Positions 24,742 to 31,806 of a stretch of DNA of 45,711 bases are shown one piece after another. The position numbers were made by a program, and so were the translations under genes. Every line of letters begins with the position of its first letter. Positions within the stretch are counted from its first letter, which is position 1. The notes under the pieces were generated by a model that saw only the letters and a program-made list of their open reading frames with translations, searched no databases and was not told the origin of the DNA. Where the stretch lies: contig CBDHFJ010000065.1 of assembly GCA_965262315.1 (NCBI GenBank), forward strand, positions 1 through 45,711, written 5' to 3'. The DNA is from JBCCFK01 sp965262315. GTDB taxonomy: Bacteria; Actinomycetota; Acidimicrobiia; Acidimicrobiales; UBA8592.

Positions 24742-24767
24742 CTGAGCGCCACCTGAAAGTCAGGTGA
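24742..24767. promoter_or_regulatory. Three 11-bp-phased CTGA elements before the exporter lipoprotein gene
   Basis: CTGA (24742), CTGA (24753) and GTGA (24764) repeat every 11 bp on the plus strand. The site also contains the perfect palindrome CACCTGA-AAG-TCAGGTG (24750-24766). On the minus strand, CACGCT (24715-24720) lies 21 bp from the nearest element, the same offset as CACACT before the response regulator gene. A binding site for the adjacent response regulator is the simplest reading. Confidence 0.6.
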
Positions 24768-24820
24768 GAACCGGTCCAGGGGCGGGGTGGAGCGAGGCAG
24801 ACTGCTCGGGGAGACCGAGA

Positions 24821-26155
24821 TCAGGGGCGGGGTCCGACCGAGAACCCGACAACGCTGCCGCCACCATCGGCGTCGTGGATCCAGACCTCCCCGTCGTGGA
24901 GGTCGGCGACCTGCTTGACGATCGCCAGTCCGATCCCGCTCCCGGGCGAGGTCTGCGCGTCCGGCGCCCGGTAGAAGCGGTCGAAGGCACGGCCACGGAC
25001 CACCTCGGACATGCCCGGGCCGTGGTCACGCACCTCGATGCATCCCGCGACCTGACGGACCTCGACCTCCGCGTCGACGGGGCTGTACTTGTGTGCGTTG
25101 TCGACCAGGTTGGATATCGCCCGCCGAACCATCGCCGGCCTGGCCTCGATCTGTGTGGAGTCGGTGGTCACGGTGATCGTCCGGTGGGTGGTCAGGCGGG
25201 TCCGCGCCGCGACGTCCTGGACCAGGTCGCCCAGCGCCAACAGCTGGGATGCCTCGTCGACGGCACCGCTCGAGGCCAGCTCGACCAACTCGGCGACCAG
25301 CGCGGTGAGCGACTCGAGCTCCACGGCGGCGCCCGCCACGACGGACTCCCGCTGCGCCGCGGGCATGTCGCTCTCGGCGGCGAGGAAGTCGATCTTCATC
25401 CGCAGGCTGGTCAACGGCGTCCGCAGTTCGTGGGATGCGTCGGCGACCAGCCGATCCTGCTGTTCCCGGCTGAGCCGCAAGGCATCGACCAGCTCGTTGA
25501 ACGTGCCGGCCAGCTGTCCGACCTCGTCGGTGCGATCGGTCTCGATCCGGTTGGGCAACAACTGGTCGTGCACGAGCCGACTGGCCGCCTCGGTGACGTC
25601 GACGATGGGTCGAGTGAACCGGCGGGCGATCGCCCATCCGATGAGGCCCGCCAGAGCCACGCCGGTCAGCCCCACGATCACCAACCCTTGTTGGAGGTCG
25701 CCGAGGCCGTCCTCCAACGACTCGACGGTCGTGGCGTACTGGGTGACCGAGCCATCGGGCAGCGTTCGGGTCAGCACCCGGAACGGCGTGCCGTCGAGGT
25801 CCGCGGTGTGGAACACGTCTCCACCGGCCGCGGCACCCGCGATCACCGCCTCGTCGATGGGAATCGGCGCCGACTCGAAGACGACATCGAGCTCGTCGGT
25901 GAGGATCTGCAACCGGGTCGCCGACGCGTTGAGCGGCGATGCCTGGGTCGCGGCCGGCGGGGGTGTCAACACGCCGGTGCTGATGATCGCTTCGGCGACG
26001 CGGCCGGCCAACCCGTCCGCTTGGCTCTCCAAGAGGTCGTCGACCGACCCTTCGAGGCTGGCCCGAGCGAGGACGGCGCTGAGGACCGCGGACACCACCA
26101 CGACGACCGCGACGAGACCGCCGAGCACCAGCGCCAACCGCCGACCCAGGCTCAT
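24821..26155 (-). CDS. Sensor histidine kinase (HAMP/HisKA class)
   Basis: A 444-residue membrane kinase. TM1 is at about 8-30, an extracytoplasmic sensor loop at about 31-155, TM2 at about 157-178 and HAMP at about 179-232. The H box is DASHELRTPLTSL with phosphorylated His242, followed by N box NLVDNAHKYS (349-358), G1 DHGPGM (377-382) and G2 GSGIGLAIV (405-413). It autophosphorylates and passes phosphate to the response regulator encoded just upstream, whose stop codon overlaps its ATG by 4 bp. The signal probably concerns the cell envelope, judging from the exporter and lipoprotein genes that follow; this is inference. Confidence 0.95.
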   Translation of the reverse strand: MSLGRRLALVLGGLVAVVVVVSAVLSAVLARASLEGSVDDLLESQADGLAGRVAEAIISTGVLTPPPAATQASPLNASATRLQILTDELDVVFESAPIPIDEAVIAGAAAGGDVFHTADLDGTPFRVLTRTLPDGSVTQYATTVESLEDGLGDLQQGLVIVGLTGVALAGLIGWAIARRFTRPIVDVTEAASRLVHDQLLPNRIETDRTDEVGQLAGTFNELVDALRLSREQQDRLVADASHELRTPLTSLRMKIDFLAAESDMPAAQRESVVAGAAVELESLTALVAELVELASSGAVDEASQLLALGDLVQDVAARTRLTTHRTITVTTDSTQIEARPAMVRRAISNLVDNAHKYSPVDAEVEVRQVAGCIEVRDHGPGMSEVVRGRAFDRFYRAPDAQTSPGSGIGLAIVKQVADLHDGEVWIHDADGGGSVVGFSVGPRP

Positions 26156-26856
26156 GGCAAACGGGCCACGTACCCGACGCCGCGCACGGTGTGGATCAGC
26201 CGATCGCCCCCGTGGTGCTCGGTCTTTCGTCGGAGCGACGAGATGAAGACCTCCAGCGAGTTCGAGCCCAGGTCGTCGTCGTGGCCCCAGATCCGCTCCT
26301 GGATCAGATCTCGGGGCAGGACGGTCTCGGCGTTGCCCACCAGGAGGGCGAGCAGGTCGAACTCGATCTTGGTCAGCTCGATCCGCTGTCCACCTCGCGC
26401 CGTCGACCGAGCCGCCGGGTCGAGCACCAGGTCGCCGAGTTCGATGAGCGGGCTCGCGTCGGATCCACGTCCCGATCGGCGCAGCAGCGATCGAACGCGG
26501 GCCAGCAGCTCGTCCAGCGCGAAGGGTTTCGGCAGGTAGTCGTCGGCGCCGGCGTCGAGACCGACGACGCGGTCACCGACCTCGTGACGGGCGGTGAGCA
26601 TCAGGATCGAGTAGGCGAAGCGGCGCTTCCGGAGGAGCCGACACACTTCCATGCCGTCGACACCCGGGAGGTTCACGTCGAGCACGACCAGGTCCGGCTG
26701 GTCGCGTTCGGCGATGCGCAGCCCATCCTCGCCGGTGACGGCCTGGACGACGTCGTAGTCCTGGTACTCGAGCACCATGCTCAGTGACTCGCGGACCCCC
26801 TGGTCGTCCTCGACGACCAGGATCAGCGGACGGGAGCGCTCCCGTGTCTCCTGCAT
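26152..26856 (-). CDS. OmpR/PhoB-family response regulator
   Basis: A 234-residue two-domain regulator. The receiver domain (about 10-125) has the acidic pocket E16/D17/D18, phosphoacceptor Asp60 (VVLDVNLPG), Thr88 and Lys110. The C-terminal winged-helix DNA-binding domain (about 138-232) has the OmpR-type pattern ELTKIEFDLLALLVGNAETV and SNSLEVFISSLRRKTE. ATG 26856 is chosen because the receiver begins there; a longer frame runs upstream across the promoter. No Shine-Dalgarno is at proper distance, and a CACACT box 6 nt upstream suggests a leaderless mRNA. Three phased CTGA elements directly before it suggest autoregulation. Confidence 0.95.
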   Translation of the reverse strand: MQETRERSRPLILVVEDDQGVRESLSMVLEYQDYDVVQAVTGEDGLRIAERDQPDLVVLDVNLPGVDGMEVCRLLRKRRFAYSILMLTARHEVGDRVVGLDAGADDYLPKPFALDELLARVRSLLRRSGRGSDASPLIELGDLVLDPAARSTARGGQRIELTKIEFDLLALLVGNAETVLPRDLIQERIWGHDDDLGSNSLEVFISSLRRKTEHHGGDRLIHTVRGVGYVARLP

Positions 26857-26862
26857 GCGTCG

Positions 26863-26915
26863 AGTGTGGCAGCCTCCTCGAAGACGCGGCTGAATCGGAC
26901 CTGAGCGAAGCCTGA
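26863..26915 (-). promoter_or_regulatory. Response regulator promoter with three 11-bp-phased CTGA elements
   Basis: CTGA on the plus strand at 26890, 26901 and 26912 repeats exactly every 11 bp. CACACT (26863-26868, minus strand) is a weak -10 box 6 nt before the ATG and 21 bp from the nearest element. This puts the elements at the -35 region, where activating OmpR-family proteins usually bind. Confidence 0.6.
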
Positions 26916-27100
26916 AGATCGGCCAGATCGACGGACGGCCTGCGCTCGCCTCCGAACCGGGCCAAGATGGGGTCCGACCGAGGGCATGCCCGTCCGGAGG
27001 GTCAGCGCGTGGACAGGCGCCGAGCGGTGACCTTCGGTCCAGGATCGATCGTGGGACGCAGAGCCAGCAGCGGCCTTGAACGTCCGTCTGGAGGACAGTG

Positions 27101-28447
27101 ATGCGCGAAGTGGACGGGGCAGACTCGGAACGTGCGACCGCCACGTCCGTTGAGGCTCCGGACACCGGGAAGCGCAGCTATCACCAGGAGCGCAATGCCG
27201 CGCCCCCAGCGCCCACGGGGTGCCCGGTGCACGCGACCTGGAGTCCGCTGAACGAGGACTACCTGGCCGAGCCCTATGCCATCGCCAACGCGCTGCGGGA
27301 CGAGTACGGGATCTTCTACGCGGAGTCGCTCGGCTACCTCGTCGTCACCGAGATGGCCGAGATCGAGCGCATCTTCACCGACCACGAGACCTTCGCGTCG
27401 GTGAACGTGCAGGACCCGGTCTTTCCCCTCGCCCCGGAAGCCCAGGCGGTGCTGGCGGCCGACGACTTCGACCCGGTGGCGGTCATGTCGAACCGACCCG
27501 AGCCGGAGCACGGCCATATCCGCGTGTACACCCGGGCCGGATTCTCCAACAAGCGCATCAAGACCCTCGAGCCCTACATCCGTCGTCGGAGCCACGAGCT
27601 GATCGACGACATGTTGGCCGGCGCCTCACCAACCGAGTTCGTCGAGGCCTTCGCGTTCCCGCTGCCGGGCGAGACCGTCTTCCGGTTCATCGGTTTCCCC
27701 GAGGCCGACGACGAGATGCTCAAGCACTGGTGCGGTGACCGCAAGGCGTTCTCGTGGGGGCAGCCGACGCCCACCGAACAGGCCGAGATCGCCGAGCAGA
27801 TGCTCGCCTACTGGCGGTACTGCCGGGACTTCACGGCCTCCAAACGGGACCACCGCGGCGACGACTTCGCGTCCGAGCTCATCGACGCCCACGAGGCCAA
27901 CCCCGACGACATGAGCTACCGAGAGGTCGAGTCGATCGTGTACGGCCTGTCGTTCGCGGGCCACGAGGCGGTCACCGCGCTGATCTGCAACACGCTGCGG
28001 TGCCTGCTCCCCCGCCGAGACGTCTGGGCCGAGATCTGCGCCGACCCTGCGCTGATCCCCAACGCGATCGAGGAGGTGCTGCGCTACGACTCGAGCCAGA
28101 TCTCGTGGCGACGCCTCACCACGACCGACACCACCGTCGGGCCGTACGAGGTTCCCGCCGGCACCTCGATCTTCCTGAACTTCGCCTCGGCCAACCGCCA
28201 GGGCGACCTGTGGGACGATCCCGACACCTTCGACATCCATCGCCCGAACGCCAACCGGCACATCTCGTTCGGCAAGGGCGTGCACTATTGCCTGGGTGCC
28301 CGCTTCGCGAAGGTCGAGACCCAGCTCGTCATCGAGGCCCTGGCCGAGCGGATCCCGAGCCTGCGTCTGGTCGAGGACCAGGACTACGGCTACTTCCCGA
28401 ACATCACGTTCCGTGGGCCCACCCGCCTCCAGGTCGCCTGGGACTGA
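27101..28447 (+). CDS. Cytochrome P450
   Basis: A 448-residue soluble bacterial P450. Recognisable elements are an N-terminal TGCPVHATW (typical of several actinobacterial P450 families), the I-helix GLSFAGHEAVTAL (about 280-293), the ExxR motif in EEVLRYD (about 324-330), the WRRLTTTD region and the heme-binding loop FGKGVHYCLGARFAKVE with ligand Cys at about 397. It hydroxylates an unknown substrate with electrons from a ferredoxin system not found nearby. ATG 27101 was chosen over the adjacent GTG 27098 because GGAGG (27090-27094) fits it. It is divergent from the response regulator gene. Confidence 0.95.
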   Translation: MREVDGADSERATATSVEAPDTGKRSYHQERNAAPPAPTGCPVHATWSPLNEDYLAEPYAIANALRDEYGIFYAESLGYLVVTEMAEIERIFTDHETFASVNVQDPVFPLAPEAQAVLAADDFDPVAVMSNRPEPEHGHIRVYTRAGFSNKRIKTLEPYIRRRSHELIDDMLAGASPTEFVEAFAFPLPGETVFRFIGFPEADDEMLKHWCGDRKAFSWGQPTPTEQAEIAEQMLAYWRYCRDFTASKRDHRGDDFASELIDAHEANPDDMSYREVESIVYGLSFAGHEAVTALICNTLRCLLPRRDVWAEICADPALIPNAIEEVLRYDSSQISWRRLTTTDTTVGPYEVPAGTSIFLNFASANRQGDLWDDPDTFDIHRPNANRHISFGKGVHYCLGARFAKVETQLVIEALAERIPSLRLVEDQDYGYFPNITFRGPTRLQVAWD

Positions 28448-28472
28448 CCGCGGTCGACCAGAACCGATGCCC

Positions 28473-28478
28473 TACCCT
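28473..28478 (+). promoter_or_regulatory. -10 box of a leaderless promoter for the propeller lipoprotein gene
   Basis: TACCCT ends 6 nt before the GTG at 28485, with no Shine-Dalgarno. It identifies this GTG as the start. Confidence 0.45.
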
Positions 28479-28484
28479 CCGGGC

Positions 28485-29528
28485 GTGGGTCACTCGCTCA
28501 GTCCGACGCGGCGGTTGCTCGCCGGGATCGTGGTCGGGATCCTCGTCGCCTCGTGCGGCAGCGAGTCGGACACGCCGACCGGTTCGACGCGGGTCGATCG
28601 CGTGAGGGTCGAGGTGCTGGTGTCGGGGCTGGACGGACCGACCCAATTGAGCATCGGCGACGACGGCCGGTGGTACGTCGCGCAGCTCGCAGGCGACGAG
28701 AACGAGGGCTCGGGCCAGGTGCTCCGCCTCGATCCGGACGACCTCGACGCCGAGCCCGCCGTGCTCCTCGATGGCCTCGACAAGCCCACCGGCGTCGCCG
28801 TCTTCGCCGGCGAGCTCTGGGTGATGGAGCGACGCCGACTCAGCCGGGGACCGCTGGACGGGTCAGAGCGGATCGTGGTGTTCGACGAGATGGCGCACAA
28901 CGGCAGGTCCCAGGGGGCGCTGACGGTCGACGGCGACCGGCTGCTGTTCAACACCTCGGGCTCGTCTCGGACTCCGACGGGTCCCGGCGGCGATCCGGTC
29001 ACCACCTCGGGCGCGTTGTGGGCCGTCGATGCCGCCGGTTCGGTCACACCGTTGGGGCACGGGTTCAAGCACGCGTACGTCCAGGCCATCGAGAGCGACG
29101 GCACGATCTGGACCACCGAGCTCGCCGACGGCCGCCACGACGGACAACCGGCAGTGGACGAGGTGGTTGCGGTCGCTCGTGGCGCGGACCACGGCTGGCC
29201 GGACTGCGTCGGTGACAATCGACCAGTCGCCGAGCGCGGCGCGACCGAGGCAACCTGTGCCGACGTACCGGCGTCCCACGCCGTGTTCGAGCCGGGCGCC
29301 ACGCCGACCGGTCTGGCGGTCGCACCGTGGGATCCCGAGCAGCTGATCGTGGCGCTGTGGGTGCAGCGTCGGATCGTCGCCATCCCGACCGACCCGGCGG
29401 GCGCTCCGGTCGGCGTGACCCTGCTGACCGATGACGTCGGACGGCCGCAGCACCTGACGCCTGACGGCGCTCGTCTGCTCGTGACCGACCACGAGCGAGG
29501 TCAGATCATCGCCCTCCAGCCGCGCTAG
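28485..29528 (+). CDS. Lipoprotein with a sugar-dehydrogenase-type (GSDH/PQQ) beta-propeller
   Basis: A 347-residue lipoprotein. The signal peptide ends in the lipobox LVASC (Cys24). The mature part resembles the soluble glucose/sorbosone dehydrogenase propeller family: VEVLVSGLDGPTQLSIGDDG near the start, LDKPTGVAVFAGELWVMER, and DHGWPDCVGD and PTGLAVAPWDPEQLIVALW in the C-terminal half. The key PQQ-binding His/Arg residues cannot be confirmed by eye, so dehydrogenase activity is unproven. The GTG start at 28485 is identified by the leaderless -10 box. It lies 37 bp after the P450 gene. Confidence 0.75.
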   Translation: MGHSLSPTRRLLAGIVVGILVASCGSESDTPTGSTRVDRVRVEVLVSGLDGPTQLSIGDDGRWYVAQLAGDENEGSGQVLRLDPDDLDAEPAVLLDGLDKPTGVAVFAGELWVMERRRLSRGPLDGSERIVVFDEMAHNGRSQGALTVDGDRLLFNTSGSSRTPTGPGGDPVTTSGALWAVDAAGSVTPLGHGFKHAYVQAIESDGTIWTTELADGRHDGQPAVDEVVAVARGADHGWPDCVGDNRPVAERGATEATCADVPASHAVFEPGATPTGLAVAPWDPEQLIVALWVQRRIVAIPTDPAGAPVGVTLLTDDVGRPQHLTPDGARLLVTDHERGQIIALQPR

Positions 29529-29580
29529 GACGGACGAGCATCCGGGGCCACGGCGGCGACCGCCTCTGAGACAGCCTGGG

Positions 29581-29991
29581 TCAGGCGCCGCCGTAGCGGT
29601 ACTGGCGCAGGCGGATCCGCCACCCGCCGTCGGTGCGGACGACCTCGTCCTCGTAGCGGCCGTAGAACACGCCCGTGGGTGCCTTCGAGTCGGACGGACC
29701 GACCGGGTAGATGCCCCGCGTCTTCAGATGCACCACCGCGTCCGCGCCGGATCCGTCGACACCCGAGATGAACGGGTTGGCCATGATGTGGGCGCCGGGG
29801 TGGACGTCGGGCCGACCCATGAACTCCATGATCTCGGCCAGGCCGGTGAGCTTGAACCGGCCTTCGACCTCCCAGACCGCGTCGTCGGTGAACACGTCGC
29901 TGAGCTGGTCCGGGTGCAGGGTGTCGAGGGCCTCGGCGTAGCGCCCCGGCAACTCGAGGATGTCCAAACGGTCGTCGGCTGTCAGCTCCAT
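29581..29991 (-). CDS. SnoaL/NTF2-like protein
   Basis: A 136-residue cone-shaped alpha+beta barrel protein. An N-terminal helix pair (DRLDILELPGRYAEALDTLH) leads to SDVFTDDAVWEVEGRFKLTG, and the C-terminal strands end GWRIRLRQYRYGG, all typical of SnoaL-like family members that act as small hydrolases, isomerases or binding proteins. No catalytic assignment is possible. The ATG at 29991 lies 6 nt after TACGGT on the minus strand with no Shine-Dalgarno, so the mRNA is probably leaderless. It converges with the propeller lipoprotein gene. Confidence 0.82.
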   Translation of the reverse strand: MELTADDRLDILELPGRYAEALDTLHPDQLSDVFTDDAVWEVEGRFKLTGLAEIMEFMGRPDVHPGAHIMANPFISGVDGSGADAVVHLKTRGIYPVGPSDSKAPTGVFYGRYEDEVVRTDGGWRIRLRQYRYGGA

Positions 29992-29997
29992 GACGGC

Positions 29998-30003
29998 ACC
30001 GTA
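29998..30003 (-). promoter_or_regulatory. -10 box of a leaderless promoter for the SnoaL-like gene
   Basis: TACGGT on the minus strand ends 6 nt before the ATG at 29991. Confidence 0.45.
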
Positions 30004-30036
30004 GCGCTGCGGCCCGGGTCGGTGCCGTGGCTCCGC

Positions 30037-30909
30037 TCAGGCGTCGGACACCGGCCGGTCGGTGAGCTCAGAGGCGATCGTCTCGACGAGCACCTCGGTC
30101 GCGTCCGCCATGTCTCCCGGCACGGACCGCACGACGTGGTACGCCGCGGGCAGCGGGCCGAGCGCGGCGCCTCGCTCCCACTCGACGACGTCGTCGGTCA
30201 GCAGGCGCTCGGCCAGCACCGCCACGCCGAGCCCGGCGGCCACGGCCGCCTGCACCCCTGCCGACGAAGGGGACGTCACCGCGTAGCGATATTGAATGCG
30301 ATTCCGTTCGAGAATCGGCTCGAGCACGGGCCGGTAGAAGCCGTTCTCGCCGTAGGTGATGAGCGGCACCACGTCCTCGTCGAAGGGCAGATCCTGATGC
30401 GTCGCCCACACCAGGCGGTCCTCCCACAGGATCCGATCACCCGGGCGAACTTCGGCCTCCACGACCTGGATCACCGCGACGTCGATGCGGCCGCCTTCGA
30501 TCAACGGTCGGAGCAGACGGCTCTGGTTGACCTCGAACTGCACGCGCGAGCCCGGGAACGTCTGCTGGAATCGTCCGAGGATGGCTGCGATGCGGTCGGC
30601 ACCCACCTCCTCGTTCGAGCCGACCTTGATGAGGCCCGTGAACTCGGGGTACGCGAGCCGCGACACCATCCGGTCGTGGGCCTGGATGATCTCGGGTGCG
30701 TCCTCGAGCACGATCCGGCCCTCGTGGGTGGGTCGAAGGGCATGGCCGTCACGAATCAACAGGGGTTTGCCGACCCGTGCCTCGAGCCGCTTGATCTTCC
30801 AACTCACGGCCGACGGCGTGAGATCCAACTGCTCGGCGGCCCTGCTGATACCGCCAAAATCCGTGACCGCGACGAAGGCGCGCATGGACTCGATGTCGAT
30901 CCGGAGCAT
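30037..30909 (-). CDS. LysR-family transcriptional regulator
   Basis: A 290-residue LysR protein. The winged HTH (about 1-62) contains FVAVTDFGGISRAAEQLDLT and SAVSWKIKRLEARVGKPLL, followed by the linker helix and a two-lobed effector domain (from about 90: TGLIKVGSNEEVGADRIAAI). LysR proteins usually activate a divergently transcribed target; here that is the 63-aa ORF at 30983. The ATG is preceded by CATGAT at 6 nt, another possible leaderless start, and by the palindrome at 30912-30924, a likely autoregulatory site. Confidence 0.92.
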   Translation of the reverse strand: MLRIDIESMRAFVAVTDFGGISRAAEQLDLTPSAVSWKIKRLEARVGKPLLIRDGHALRPTHEGRIVLEDAPEIIQAHDRMVSRLAYPEFTGLIKVGSNEEVGADRIAAILGRFQQTFPGSRVQFEVNQSRLLRPLIEGGRIDVAVIQVVEAEVRPGDRILWEDRLVWATHQDLPFDEDVVPLITYGENGFYRPVLEPILERNRIQYRYAVTSPSSAGVQAAVAAGLGVAVLAERLLTDDVVEWERGAALGPLPAAYHVVRSVPGDMADATEVLVETIASELTDRPVSDA

Positions 30910-30911
30910 GA

Positions 30912-30924
30912 TGACATCATGTCA
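30912..30924. promoter_or_regulatory. 13-bp palindrome in the LysR/divergent gene promoter
   Basis: TGACAT-C-ATGTCA is perfectly symmetric and lies 3-15 bp upstream of the LysR start codon. TGTCAC recurs at 30951, giving a spaced repeat across the divergent region, as expected for LysR sites. Confidence 0.55.
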
Positions 30925-30947
30925 CGATAAGAGTTGATATTCGTAGC

Positions 30948-30976
30948 TTGTGTCACGGGCGCCGGAAGCCGACACT
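30948..30976 (+). promoter_or_regulatory. Leaderless promoter for the 63-aa ORF
   Basis: TTGTGT (30948-30953), 17 bp, GACACT (30971-30976), then 6 nt to ATG 30983. The -35 overlaps the TGTCAC repeat. Confidence 0.45.
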
Positions 30977-30982
30977 CATGGC

Positions 30983-31174
30983 ATGACCACGATCACCGCC
31001 CCCCTCCGGCGCTCCCCCCGCGCCTTCCGGACCGCTTCGGCGCCGGCCCCGGCGCGGATGCGCCGTGCCTTCACGCACCTCCGTCGAGTCGGCGAAGGTC
31101 TCAACAGCGACCATCGCGCCACGCTCTGCGACCTGACGCTGCGGCCCTACACCGACACCGGCTCGCTTCGCTGA
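30983..31174 (+). CDS. Small basic protein, 63 aa, divergent from LysR
   Basis: An unrecognised, Arg-rich peptide (MTTITAPLRRSPRAFR start) with no signal or membrane segment. Support for it being real: a plausible promoter at leaderless spacing, a position divergent from a LysR gene, and an end just before a 17-bp perfect hairpin. Against: low-complexity composition and no recognised family. Confidence 0.4.
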   Translation: MTTITAPLRRSPRAFRTASAPAPARMRRAFTHLRRVGEGLNSDHRATLCDLTLRPYTDTGSLR

Positions 31175-31180
31175 CACCGA

Positions 31181-31218
31181 TCGCCTGTGCAGTCACCGCC
31201 AGGTGACTGCACAGGCGA
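31181..31218. terminator. Strong hairpin between convergent genes
   Basis: A perfect 17-bp stem (TCGCCTGTGCAGTCACC / GGTGACTGCACAGGCGA) closed by a 4-nt loop. No T tract follows in either direction. It sits between the end of the 63-aa ORF and the stop of the next minus-strand gene, so a bidirectional terminator is likely. Confidence 0.75.
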
Positions 31219-31223
31219 GACGG

Positions 31224-31707
31224 TCACGTCTGATCGTCCGCCCGCGGGTCGCCGGGCCGCGATCGCAGCACGACCACGTTCACCGGGCCGCGCCGGACCA
31301 CCCCGTCGGTCGCATGCCGGTGGCCGCAGAACCAGACCGCAGTGTCACCGTCGGCCTCGACGTTGCGCAGCCACTGTGAGCGCTCGCGGACGGTGGAGAC
31401 GAGCACCCTGTCTCCGAGCCGCAAGCCGAGCAACGGCACCTCGCGGGTGACGCCGGTGACCCGGCCCGTGGCCTCGAGCACCACCGCGCCGAGCCCGACC
31501 GGAAGCGGCGAGCCCACACCCGCCTTCACCAGCGGACGGACGACCCGGTTGAGTGACCGGAAGAGGAGCTGGGTGGGGTCCGACGGCGCTGCCGGCGCCG
31601 GGCTTCTGTTGGGTCATCGGTTCATTGAACCAGGGTGCGTGCGGGTTGCGACTCGCCATGCGACCCAGCACCTCGACGACCGAATTGGCCCTGTCCGGCG
31701 GGTTCAT
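31224..31707 (-). pseudogene. Frameshifted flavin/F420-type oxidoreductase-like gene
   Basis: The C-terminal part (from about 31585 down to 31224) contains EATGRVTGVTREVPLLGL, DRVLVSTVRERSQWLRNVEA and GPVNVVVLRS, resembling the nitroreductase/deazaflavin-dependent (DUF385-like) fold. Its frame has no start codon before GTG 31529, which would cut off LLFRSLNRVVRPL. In a neighbouring frame, ATG 31707 (or 31659) opens MASRNPHAPWFNEPMTQQKP, which runs up to the same place. A one-base insertion near 31590-31600 would join them into one protein of about 160 residues. It is either a decayed gene or a sequence error. Confidence 0.55.
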
Positions 31708-31712
31708 AGGAT
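31685..31712 (+). promoter_or_regulatory. Promoter of the small ORF/NuoF-like operon
   Basis: TTGGCC (31685-31690), a 16-bp spacer and TAGGAT (31707-31712). Initiation would be near 31719, leaving a leader of about 40 nt before ATG 31759. It overlaps the 5' end of the divergent frameshifted gene. Confidence 0.45.
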
Positions 31713-31735
31713 GACGGTGGCGTCCCATGACGCCG

Positions 31736-31744
31736 CCCCCCCCC
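31736..31744 (+). repeat. C9 mononucleotide run in the NuoF-like leader
   Basis: Nine consecutive C residues lie just 5' of AAAGGA, the ribosome binding site of the small ORF. Such a run is prone to slippage, which would change leader length but not the coding frame. Confidence 0.6.
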
Positions 31745-31758
31745 GAAAGGAACCTCCG

Positions 31759-31806
31759 ATGACCGCCGTCGCTGTGGTCTGCCGCGTGGGCCGGGCTGCG
31801 CCGTGA
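31759..31806 (+). CDS. 15-aa leader ORF overlapping the NuoF-like gene
   Basis: ATG 31759 is preceded by AAAGGA and encodes MTAVAVVCRVGRAAP. Its TGA overlaps the GTG of the next gene by 4 bp (GTGA), so ribosomes finishing it could start the larger gene, which has no good Shine-Dalgarno of its own. It may be a coupling leader peptide; a regulatory role is not evident. Confidence 0.5.
   Translation: MTAVAVVCRVGRAAP

Noticed and set aside
19228..24745. Long plus-strand ORFs (579 and 754 codons) opposite the exporter operon
   Set aside because: They are antisense to adaptor, permease and ATPase genes with clear motifs and coupled overlaps; their own sequence has no protein-like pattern.
24750..24766. 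Palindrome CACCTGA-AAG-TCAGGTG as a separate TetR- or LexA-like operator
   Set aside because: It is explained at least as well by the 11-bp-phased CTGA elements shared with the response regulator promoter; it is noted under that feature instead.
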